The position numbers and the translations under genes are program-made. A model generated the notes under the pieces. That model saw only the letters and a program-made list of their open reading frames with translations, was not told where the DNA came from and did no database searches. Of a DNA stretch of 64,000 bases, positions 45,601 through 56,300 are shown in pieces; the first letter of the stretch is position 1, and each line of letters begins with the position of its first letter. The DNA lies in NCBI GenBank assembly GCA_019671135.1, contig JAHRHY010000012.1, positions 434,001 through 498,000 of the forward strand, read 5' to 3'. This stretch comes from Linnemannia hyalina. Lineage: Eukaryota > Mortierellomycota > Mortierellomycetes > Mortierellales > Mortierellaceae.

Positions 45601-48470
45601 AAAATAAAGAAAAAGGGTACAACATGGTTTGTGCGAACGGGTTGTTGGGATGCATATGTAAGTCGACTATTATTTATGCTCCTCGTGACTTGAATTGCCA
45701 CGAGTAGATATGATCACGATTCTGACAACATGATCGAGTCTCGAGTGACCATTGTGTAACTCAGCAGGAAAACGCTTCCATCCGCCTTCAATTGGGGAAT
45801 AAGATTTTCGAGGCAGTCGGCTCTGGTTGAAAGAGTTTTTTGTATTCTTTGAGCATGTGCCTTTTGCATCCTCACCCCAGCAATATATGAGATAAATGAG
45901 CATGGTGATAATCAATGGGACGACACTGCTAGGAACACGCAAAAAAACGAGGTCCTCAACAAGTGGTTGCCCAGGGCACCACAAAGAACTCATTGGCTGT
46001 TCATGAACAGATCGTCAAGGAAGGGAATGAAGGAGAAGCAATGTGGCTGATAATTGGGCGCTTGGGTAACAAAAAAAAATTGGTGGCAAATCAATTGGAT
46101 ATGTGTTGTCTTTTCACACCGCAAGCTGCAGGATGGCACAACGACAGTAATGTGCGTGGGTTCACCTTCCTTTTCACACAATGACCTCATTGAGCCCTTC
46201 TTCCTAAACCTCTAGGACAGCGCCTTTGACACATGTGGGACATGTGGGGAAGAGAGACGCTTCTATGCAGCGCCACTAGAGTCAATCCATTATGTTTCGA
46301 ATCTTCATCGCCCCCTCATCGATGGAAAAAGGAGGCTCCTTCCTCTCCTCTGCAACGGTTCAGACTCAATTTCATTTTGTAGACAGCAACAAAAAAAAAT
46401 AACAAGGTCGGTGCAACCCAGGAGGAGAAGAACAACGAACGTGGTGGAGCAATTCAACGACATTTGAAGTTGTGCCAAATGGGTGAGAAAGATTATTATT
46501 TTTGCGTTGGAACCAAATAAAGAAGGCGGGAAGAAGTGAGTGTAGGCAAGGAAAAGAGGAAGATGCAATAAGAAGGAGTATGCACCCATGAAGGTAAGAA
46601 AGCAAAAGACACAACAAAAAGTCGAATGACCATTGGCTGCGACGATAGCGAATCAAGTCAAAGAAGAGCACCGGAGGATAACCCTTGGTGAGCGAGGAAG
46701 GGTGAAGAACGCCTATCGTGTCGATTTGTGCACCTGTTAATCGGCGTTTGTTTGCCCAGTAGGGTAAGTGGACTGGCAGGCAAGCAGGCAGGTTGGAAAG
46801 GAAAAGAAGAGAGCAAAAGAATAAGGGTCCAACCGCAAACCACGATGTGTCCAGGGGAGAAAGTGATTGGCTACCGAGGCCAGCCAACCATTGGCAGCCT
46901 GCTATTTTTGCCCCACAGTCCACATAATCCAGACAAACAATTGCATGGTCAGAGCCCAAATCGAGGCATTTCTCAAGGTTGGACACAACTCTCTTGCATT
47001 GTTGCTTTCCTGCTTGTGTAAGGGATGAGTGGGTCATAGACAGATTCCTGCAGGATGATGCTGTGGAAATGAACGTAAAAAAAATATGATGGGCTAATTC
47101 ATTAAAATATAGCCCACTCCGTTACCTCCAGGGGACTGGACGAACTTGGCAGACCATGTGGTGAAGTACTCATCGCCAATGACGGGGCACCATTGACGCA
47201 CACATCATGCTCCCTCTTCCTTCTTCTTGCACACAAACGGATCTAGTTGATACCTCCATCGTGATAACAGTAGAGGTTGGCGACTCACTCGCTCACGATA
47301 TTGCAATTTCTTCCTTCTTTGACGACCTTTTTGTTTCTGATCGACGGGGTCTTTTGGAAATATATTATTTTGCTTGTTCACATTCGTTCAGCACCACGAA
47401 AAAGATTTGATGTTCTGTGGGTTTGGTCTAGAAACCCTTTTTGGCGACAAGAATATCCCTCCCTGTCCTGGACTGACTGACACTCTTTACAAAAGCAGAA
47501 GGAGCCAGATCGGTCCGATCCATGATAATGAAAGCCAGCCCTTTGCCATGAGTACGGAAGCCGGTATTTTGGACGAGGCAGAGATTGTATTTTAGGTTGC
47601 CACACAAAAAGGAAAGACGAGAAGCGCGAAGCGAAGGTTCTTTTTCTCTGTGGTAGCATTTTCGAATGGTTGGAAGATGAGAAAGAAAGAGCGAGAAAAA
47701 AAAGGGCCAACGTTCAGGAACGAGAGACTTGACCAATCAGGATGGAAATTTGAGACTGACACGTTCTTCAATCTTGTGATTTGATAGGACGGTGGTCGGG
47801 AGTGTGCAGGCCAAAGGGATTTTTGGAGAAATGAGAGAGAGAACGAGCGAAGGGGACGGAGTGAGAGAAGGACGAGGCAAGGGTGGGTAATGAAGAAAAA
47901 AATGCTCAATTTGTTTGTTTGCATACCAAATACTTTCTGTGAAAAGTGAGAGAATGACAACAAGAAGGCCGACAAATGGGAAGCCGAGGGTTGTAGCTTG
48001 CGAAGGATTTTCTCGCTTGTTGGCAGGTGCGTCGAGAAGAAAAGAGGTGAGAGGAGACATTGACCGAGAACGTGAATCGATTTGTTTGTTCCGTAATTCA
48101 ATTGAGTACCGCATAACTGAATGAGAAACAACGAAAAGAAAGAGGGATGAGACATTAAAGTATATCCTTTCAATGCTGCAGCCACTTTATTCCTTTTGTA
48201 TTGTGCAACACATCATCGTCGCTCTTCGTCCGGCTTTTCATAAAAGGGCCTTCCTTTTGTCCACACACCCACCATTTCCCTTCTTTTTTCTTTCCGCATT
48301 CATATCTTATACTATCATATACCACTCTTGTTCGCCTCTGTTTTTCTCTCTTTGTATATCACTCCTCTTCCTTGTTATCCACTTGCACACCAATTTATTC
48401 CTTCTCTCCTAAAAAATCCTTCCCTGACCGACGATCCCCCTCTCCCCCTTCACTAGCTCTCTCTCCACAA
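42630..48470. other. 5.8 kb region without recognisable genes
   Basis: This is the largest gap of the window, between divergent Sel1-repeat (-) and Pho80-like cyclin (+) genes. 42.9-43.3 kb is strongly purine-rich on the plus strand and 48.2-48.47 kb pyrimidine-rich, matching leader/promoter DNA of each gene. Between them the sequence is mixed, and its open frames (longest 221 codons, minus strand near 46.4-47.0 kb) look random. No tRNA, U6, 5S or transposon signature was recognised. It may hold long leaders, regulatory DNA or a non-coding RNA. Confidence 0.5.
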
Positions 48471-50636
48471 ATGCAGCAACACTACGCATATCAACACCAA
48501 CCATCCACCAACCACTCCTCCTCCTACCATACCCCTCCCTCCACCTCTCCAGCCAACTCCCTCTCAATCCCCATCACCACCACCACCATTTCCACTTCAA
48601 AGCCCTCTTCTTCCTCAGAAACGACTCCACCAACAACACCACAGCCCTGCCAGGATACCCACACCACCGCCCCCACCAGCATAGCCGCCTTCTCACCACT
48701 GCCATCCACAGTCCTCTCTTCAACCACCACTGCCACCAACATGGTCGTCCTCAACAGCACTGCCCCAACCTTTGATGTGATCAACCACCCCGTCAAGGAC
48801 ACTCTCCTGATTGTCTCTTGCCTTCTCTCAAAGCTGGTACACAAGAACGACAGTCGCTACAACCCCCTGAGGGATCCCATCACCCTCTTCCACTCACGGG
48901 CAGTGCCCCGCATTTCCATCGAGGCCTACCTGACCCGGATCCTGCAGTACATCCCATTTACCAACGAGGTCCTCCTGAACGTGTTAGTGTTTCTGGATCG
49001 GATTGGAGGATTGGAGGGGATGCAGATGCAACAGGATGGTCTCTTGACCACTCCCTCTACCTCTACCACAACATCCTCGGCCACTTGCAGCCAATCCAAT
49101 GCCTTGTACTCGACATCAGGACTTGCTCCAGTATCCTCCCCTCAATCTTCTTTTGTGCCCGTGGCTGCGAACAACAACTACAACATCAACGACAACTCTC
49201 GAGGAACAGCAGAGGACCCTGAAATCTCCTGCAACTCAGCATCATCCCTTTCGGCATCTTCGTCATCCGCTCCCGCTCCCCGTCTGTCCTCTTCTTCCAA
49301 CAATAGCACTACCACGACAAGAGCTACCTACAATTCGACTATGACGACCGACAACTCCGACAGCACTCTTCCAATGATCCAAAAACGTGGCAGAGAGGCG
49401 GAGACTGAGACGACGACCACAGCCGGCAATAAGCGGACCAAGTACGAGGCTGCTCCTTCTACTCCCAGCAGCATGCCCTCCCCTCCATTGGCTGCCGCTG
49501 TTGCATCGCCCGTCCCAGAGCCAGTCCAGCCTGCAACAGGCAATGGCTTTCGTATCAACAGCTTCAACATCCATCGCCTGTTGATTACCTCTTTGATGAT
49601 TGCTGCAAAGTTCACTTCTGACCTCTTCTATTCCAATGCCCGTTACGCCAAGGTAAATATCGATAATCCGTCTCATCGCTCATCCACTTTACCCTTTCCT
49701 TCGCCCCTTTTCTTCCATTCCTGAACGCGCTATCTGTCCATACCAACGCACTCATGCACACCCCCAGTCAACCAACCAAAGTATGAACCAGAGAGCATTG
49801 TCAGTGCACGTTCTTCTTCTCTCCCTTCATCCCCTCTCCCCCGCAATCGATTAAGACACATTCTTCTTTCAATGGGAGTACAAGAGAGCGAAGCACAAAA
49901 TATTGTTTTTCTTTTCATTTCCCCCTTTCAATATCTGTCTCATCGAGTCCATGCGGTTTACGCAGAGAACGTGTTCTCTCTCTCTGGATGAACAAATGCA
50001 ATTCGAACGGTTCTCATCTGTTACCTTCCCTCTTGTTCATTCGTTCATTCTTCCCTCGTTCGCAGAAACCCCCCGCGTTTTATTTTTTATTATCACATTC
50101 ATCTCCATCGCTTCTTCCATCTATGCAATTACTATTATTGTAACTACGAAACTACCAAAAACAAAATACGGTATTCTAACCCTCCTCTTCTATTCTCTTT
50201 TTTCTATCTGGTCAAATAGGTAGGAGGTCTTGCACTTCCAGAACTGAACCAGCTCGAACTCGAGTTTCTGTTCACTTCCAAGTTTGAACTGAACGTCAAG
50301 GTTGATGAGCTCCAACGGGTCGGTAACTCGTTGCTCCAGTTCCGAGACCGCCATATGCTTCCCTCCTTCACCCTCCTTCAGCAAGTAGTTGTTCAACAAC
50401 AACAACAACTATTCCAGCAGCCTCAGACCATGACCATGATGGCCATGCAACAGCAGTTGCAGTTCCAGGCACAGTTGCAGTCCCAGATCCAGGCGCAGGC
50501 ACAGGCACAGGCCTTGGAGTTGAAGCAGCAGCAGCAAGCTGGGAGCTTGTTGTCTCCTCCTGAGGAGAAGCGGCCCTGGGATGAGACTGCCACTGTTCAG
50601 AATGATCACCACTCTTACTACACCCACCAAGCCTAA
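48471..50636 (+). CDS. Pho80-like (PCL-type) cyclin with large insert
   Basis: Two exons: 48471-49652 and 50220-50636, giving 532 residues. Residues 1-100 are Ser/Thr-rich. The cyclin fold begins near 105 (DTLLIVSCLLSKLVHKND), continues with PRISIEAYLTRILQYIPFTNEVLLN and VFLDRIGG, and resumes near 358 with INSFNIHRLLITSLMIAAKF, SDLFYSNARYAKVGGL and ELNQLELEFLF. Between the two halves lies a Ser/Thr/Pro-rich insert of about 170 residues containing a basic GNKRTKYE. The C-terminus is Gln-rich. Pho80-type cyclins bind Pho85-like kinases and control phosphate and nutrient responses. The 567-base intron, phase 0, is long for this window. Confidence 0.9.
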
Positions 50637-50903
50637 AGCGACTGAGCTTTGGGTTCCACCCCCTCCTCCCTCCTCTTTATGTTTTCTCCTTTTGTCTTTT
50701 CCATGTTATTTTGCACCGCATATCCTTTTTGTATCATAGTTTTTCTTCCAGCATTTTTTTTTTTGTTCAGTCTTATATTTTTCTCTGTATCATACAACAT
50801 ACACTTTATGCATCCCTCTTGTTCCAACACACCCATGTCCCCTTCCGCCCTCTCGCTTCGTTTAGGGTACTCCCTAAACAAAAAAGACCAAAAAAACCCT
50901 CAT

Positions 50904-50909
50904 AATAAA
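50904..50909 (+). terminator. Candidate poly(A) signal of the cyclin gene
   Basis: AATAAA lies about 270 bases after the stop and 50 bases before the convergent reductase stop. Confidence 0.45.
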
Positions 50910-50960
50910 CACACTTGTATACCCCCATCCTCAAAACATATCGTGTGCTTTGGTCTCATT

Positions 50961-52682
50961 CTATTCAAGAATGTGTATTTCACAAAACTCTGAATCATGG
51001 TACTCTAGCGACGTCAACATGATAGAGACATCCTTGTTGAACAGTGGAGGTCCACAGACCAAGATCTGTAACTGCTCCTTGTTATCCTTTTGATGGCCAT
51101 GGGAAGCGTGGCTCGGCTGGAGGGTATTACGGAGTAGGTCGAGGGTTATCCGTCCCGCATGGAACTGGTGGTCCCCGTTCCCTTCTTGTTTCGGGGCCTG
51201 GTTGACCGAAGAAGACGACGACAGGACGTGCTGAATTCGCACCGTCGTCCGTCTTACCAACGACAGCGACAGTCCAGCGGTCATATTTGAGATCTCTTCC
51301 TCACTCCTCTGATCCCTCGCCCCTCCGTCCTCCTGCTTCTGATCCTCTGTACGAGACAGCCTAAAGGACTGAAGCTCCTGATGCAACCAAATATCGTCGG
51401 TCGTCCGATTACAATATACCAAATCCACTTCATCCGCCTCCCAGAACTGTCCTCCCTCCTCCTCCCCCCTCTCCCTCCCTTCCTTTACCTCCTCTGATGA
51501 AGGTTGGTGTTGATGGTGTTGTTGGGAGTGAAGGGCGCGTAGGACCTGGTACATGGGCGTGATCCCTGACCCGGCTGCAATCATCACTATCCGCTTCCTG
51601 TGTCTTCTCGTTCCTGTTTCTGCAGTTGTCAGGTTCAGGTTATCATCCTGGTGCTGTTGTTCTTGTTGTAGTCGTTGCTGCTGTTGGTTCTGTTGACGGT
51701 CTCGACCAGTCTGGATAGGACCTCGAAGAAATAACACCCCCTTCTTGCTCCTTTCGCCGTCATCCTCGTCAACACCACCGTTGCTACTACCTTCGGTATC
51801 GGCCTCCAGGGCTCGGAACATATCAGACGTCGCGTGCGGGGAAGGATAAAGCTTGACCAAGAACGCCATCCGATCCTCTAATCCCTGTCCAACATCTCCC
51901 TCCAGGTTTTCGCCTCTTGGAACAGATCCCGACGCTGTATGAAGACGCGACATGTCGACAGGTGTAAACGCCTTTGTCAGGTACTGTCCATCGGCTTGTT
52001 GGAACCGAATAAGGAGATGAAACATTGTCATGCTAGGATCATCTTTCTTCTTCTTGGAGTAGTACGGCAAGTCGCAGAAAGCCAGGAGTGTATTCTCGGA
52101 GAGGTACCGTTTCTCGAGGACCTTGAACGGTCGATACGATCGAATACTCAGCATCTTTCCATCGTCGTCATCATCATCATCATCATCATCCTCCGCACCT
52201 TCTTCGGTTCCTTCCTCCACCTTGCGAACATCGACATTCCCGCTCCCGTCCTCGCGGCCAGTACCTTCAGAATCCTCCAAAGCCCGACATGCATCCTCAA
52301 ACTGCACCTTTAACTTGCGACACTTCTCCCGATGGGCTGCCATATCCTCCCAGTAGATGGTATTCACACAGGGCTCACAGTCGTTCCCGCAGCACTCTCC
52401 GGGCCCCGGTTTGCGCGGTTCTGGGGGTAAGACGAGCCGGAGTTGCTTCTTCCGGGTGCGAAGGTTATAGGATGTGATGATCCCGTATTGTGCTGTATGT
52501 GTTGCTGTTGCTGCCAGTTGTGGTCGTGGTTGTGGTTGTGGAGGCCCGTCAACGGATGTATAGGATTGTTCCTGTTGTTGCTGCTGCTGCTGCTGCTGCG
52601 GTTGTTGCTGTTCCTTGGCTTGGGCTTTGGCCTTGGCGGCAGCAATCTCCTCGAGCCATTTCGCCACGGCCGAATTGCTCAT
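50961..52682 (-). CDS. NADH-cytochrome b5 reductase-like protein with oxidoreductase-like N-terminal domain
   Basis: This is a single exon of 573 residues. After a poly-Gln segment (24-39), residues 86-114 match the oxidoreductase-like (OXLD) motif: PGPGECCGNDCEPCV followed by YWEDM. The ferredoxin-reductase-like part follows, with FKVLEKRYLSENT, an FAD region reading DMSRLHTASG rather than the usual RxYTP, the NAD-binding motif AAGSGITPMYQVLRAL and the terminal ILVCGPPLF. The architecture equals human CYB5RL. Low-complexity insertions (poly-Asp near 165-175, Gln-rich about 310-340) make it longer than usual. It would pass electrons from NADH to b5-type haem proteins; partner unknown. The start is the first ATG after stops. 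Confidence 0.88.
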   Translation of the reverse strand: MSNSAVAKWLEEIAAAKAKAQAKEQQQPQQQQQQQQQEQSYTSVDGPPQPQPRPQLAATATHTAQYGIITSYNLRTRKKQLRLVLPPEPRKPGPGECCGNDCEPCVNTIYWEDMAAHREKCRKLKVQFEDACRALEDSEGTGREDGSGNVDVRKVEEGTEEGAEDDDDDDDDDDGKMLSIRSYRPFKVLEKRYLSENTLLAFCDLPYYSKKKKDDPSMTMFHLLIRFQQADGQYLTKAFTPVDMSRLHTASGSVPRGENLEGDVGQGLEDRMAFLVKLYPSPHATSDMFRALEADTEGSSNGGVDEDDGERSKKGVLFLRGPIQTGRDRQQNQQQQRLQQEQQHQDDNLNLTTAETGTRRHRKRIVMIAAGSGITPMYQVLRALHSQQHHQHQPSSEEVKEGRERGEEEGGQFWEADEVDLVYCNRTTDDIWLHQELQSFRLSRTEDQKQEDGGARDQRSEEEISNMTAGLSLSLVRRTTVRIQHVLSSSSSVNQAPKQEGNGDHQFHAGRITLDLLRNTLQPSHASHGHQKDNKEQLQILVCGPPLFNKDVSIMLTSLEYHDSEFCEIHILE

Positions 52683-52910
52683 TCAGGTTTAATGTAAAGA
52701 AGGAAAAAAAGAAAGAAGAGGATGAGTCACCTCCGTCTTGCCTTCCTTTTTTCCCATGGCATCACATTATTTCAGATCTGCAGCAGTCACGTCAATAATT
52801 GTTTGGTCGAGGATATGGATGTGGGCGCAATGGTATCCTTTATTCCCTCATAACATAGAACGTCGATGGAAGGCAGAGAGGGTTGGTAAGCAAGACTGGA
52901 GGGGCTGTAA

Positions 52911-52941
<31 letters not shown>

Positions 52942-53354
52942 TCCAATTGCACTATTGAACTGACATTCTCAACTTTTTTTTTTTATTAGAAGTGGACTTT
53001 TGCAAGGATGCTAGATAAAATACAGGTTTTGTGGTTGCGAAAAGCGAAAAAACGAACACGGGAAAGAAAAATGAAACTGGCGCAACGAAAGAAGCAAAAG
53101 TGAAACGAGAAAGTGACAGAAGACGCAAAAAGAAGGGGGTGATTTTTTTTTGATGTGAGGTGAAAATGAGGTCGTAGCAGAGGAGAACCGCGAATCATTG
53201 AAACGAGCAAGGGTATCAAAGTAGAGAAAGAAAAAAAAAACAATGCGATTGAGAACTGTGAATGCTAATAACAAAAGAACAAAAAAATAAATGAAAATAA
53301 ATGCAACATAACAAGAAAACAAAAAGAAGTGCTAAAATCTGAATAGCTGTTGCG
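52683..53354. other. Intergenic: reductase promoter and SET2 3' UTR
   Basis: It contains an (AG)14 microsatellite and many A runs. No gene is recognised. Confidence 0.5.
52914..52941. repeat. (AG)14 microsatellite
   Basis: A perfect AG dinucleotide run about 240 bases upstream of the reductase ATG. Confidence 0.95.
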
Positions 53355-56300
53355 TCAAAGTGGGAGCTCCACAGATGCCGATGGGACCGCAGCAACACCG
53401 CCGTCGTCGTCTTCCTCGGCTTCGAGATCGCCCTCCCCATCCTCGTCATCACCCTCGCCATACGTCACATCGTCGTCATCGTCGACCTCAACATCGCCAT
53501 AGCCCATCGACTTCTTATCACCTCCTGCCTTGATATGCTTCTTTCCTGTCAGAGTCGACACCTGTTCCTTGCTTGGAACAATCGATCCATGGTACACCGC
53601 TGGCAAGTTATCTTGTCCTTGTCCCGAAGCATGAGACTGCGTTGGCTTGGATCCATTCACGAATGAGGCGGCGGCAGAACCAGACGAGGACCGCTCTTCT
53701 TTAGGAAGCTTCTTGAACAACTTGGTCATGTAATCCTTGATGAACCGTCGAATCTTGTTCTTCATTCCCTGCGTCACCTCCGTCAACTCGCCAGCCTTGA
53801 ATGACTTGGAGCGCATCTCCTTATCCGCAATCAAGTGCGTAATCTAATGAAGGCAACAAGGGGAATGTTAGCATACATGAATATAAATCATACCACGAAC
53901 GCCTTCACCGCCACCAAAACATGTACGTGTAAAGCCATCGTTCAACTAGACTTACCCTGCGGGCATGCTTCTTGAACGCCTCGCTGGATCCGAGCTTGGC
54001 CTTGTACTTGGCCATATTCTTGACAACATTTGCGGAAAGCTAAATTCAATAGGGCAAAAAGCAGAAAAACGGAGTTGTCAATATAGATTGGTTTGTACGA
54101 CCTGAGAGCACAAATACAGCAAAAAACAACAACTTACAGCTGCCTTCAAGTCTTTCTCGTTCATGGGCTTCAAGGGCTTGCCGCTGCTGCTCAACCGCAT
54201 CGCAGAGGGCGAGTGAGGATTCGTGAGACGAGCACTAGGCGAATCCACATCGTGGACACTCGCTCCAGCGCTTCCTGATCCATTAGCCAAATGCTTTTGC
54301 TTCTGCTTGTCATAGGCGCGCCCAATGACTTCCTGGAGCTGCTCCTGAGTGAAGCCATCGATATTGACAGGTTTGGGTGGCTCTGGCGACGGTACCCTTG
54401 CCGTAGAGATTGGCTGCTGATGAAGAGACTGAGGTGTCCGGTGGTAAGAGTGTGCGGAGGCGGTCGGTCCGTAGTGTGAAAGGGGTGCGGCGGGAGTAGG
54501 TTCTGGCAGGACTTCAGCTGGCGATTCGACTCTTGGGGGGTCCCATTGAGTCGCGCGTGTGATCTCATTGTAGTAATAGATGCGACCTTCGGGATCACTC
54601 GCCTTGGACCAGTTGGGGGGAAGTTCGATCGAAGGAGGATAGGGGGCTGAGGAAGAATAGGCGCGCGAAGACGAGCTCCTGTAGTAGTGAGGCTTCGGGT
54701 ATGACGGGTAGTTGGAAGAATTTCGATAGTACGGCGAATTGGGGTAGCTTCCACTGTGGCTGCCATAGCGAGAATGAAGGTAGTCGCCGTGACCACTGTT
54801 GGTCCGGTAGTGGTACCCATTATTCTGCTGTGACGATGGGGGACCCAAGGCAACAACAGGCGTGGACTGATCAGCTGACGCTGGCACTGATGCGGGGCTG
54901 GTGCTCTGCAAGTCCGCTGGCAAAGAGTAGTTCCTGAGAGGGGTCGGGGCGGCCTGTGTCGGAGGGGTGTTGTTCCTCGAAGCAGCTGCCGAGGGTGACC
55001 GAACGACCACGTCCTCCCTAAGTACCAATGACTGAACTGCCGCAACTGCCGCTGACACTGGAGGAATCGTTGAGGTGGAGACGGTTCCTGTTCCTGAGAT
55101 AGCCGCCTGTTCTGACAAAGTCTCAGGTACACGAGGTCCTAAAGGAATGGCCTCGGATGCATTAGCCTGAGCAGCAATTCCAGAGTCGGGTTGTTGAGCT
55201 ACTCCTTCCTTGGCGGGCGACATTGGTCGAGGGGCCTCCTTGGACCAGATACCCTGTCGGGTGGCAGGGGATAGTGAAAGCTCGCGGCGGGGAGGAGCTG
55301 CTGGTGAACCATCGCGAGATCTGCGGCGTGGCGAAGGTGGGGGCTGATTGTAAATACGTTCGCGTGGTTCCCGGTGGCTTCTGAACTCCCGATCATAATC
55401 TCGCTCACGATAGTACTCGTAATAGCGCTCCCGTTCGCGGTCACGATCGCTCCGGTAGTGCTCGTAGCGTCCACGTTCGTAGCCATTTTTGGACAAGCCA
55501 TAGGGGTCGATACGGCCATACGATTCGGAGCGGCTGTAGCCAGAATCGCCAGAGCGACCATACGATCCCTCTCGGCTGTGAGGCTCCATCCGTCCGTACA
55601 TGTCCAGCCGACCATAGCTATCCGCCATCCTGCCATAGTGCTCGGGTCCGCGGTGTGATTCGGACCTGGAAGAATATTCCGGAGAGTCGAAAGGGTGGCT
55701 GTGGTACCTGGAGGCTAGGTCTTGCGGTGTTGTAGATGCAGATGCGGATGCGTCTGTCTCCTCTGCTGGAGTTTGGTCAGAGTCACCGTCGAACCTGCCG
55801 CGCTTCTCCATACCAGCAGGTGTAGATGCACGTTCTTCATCGTCGTATTGGCGTTTTCCCAGTCCTTCACCTGATCCGGATCCATTAGACTCGGCTGGTG
55901 ACATAAAAGTGGAGGGTTCGTCGACAGGGGTGCTTGCTGCGTCCATGGTAGTGTTGGTAGTAGATGCAGTGACAGCCTAGAAAACATCAAAATACGCAAT
56001 GCTTGGTTAGTAATGGTATATGACGGAGTGCAAAGCTAACGTCAACGAGAACCTCGACTAAAAAATGCAACAGGCAACGAACCTGTTTCTTGGCCTTAGG
56101 AATTCTGTAGGTTGGCTTGAGTTGCTTCCACTGCTCCAAGACTTCTTGAGCCATACCCTTAGAAGGACACTCGGGTCCATCGGCGACCTCCTGAACAGCT
56201 TCCTCGATTAGTGAATCCTCGATGGCGTTACGGGAGAGAAGGGGAATGCTAGGCAGGACAAACATGATGCCCATGATGATATCGGGCTCTTCCTTGTAGT

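Noticed and set aside
46372..47037. A 221-codon minus-strand open frame in the large gap
   Set aside because: Its hydrophobic/Cys-Leu-Ser composition looks random, it lacks motifs, and no splice structure supports it.
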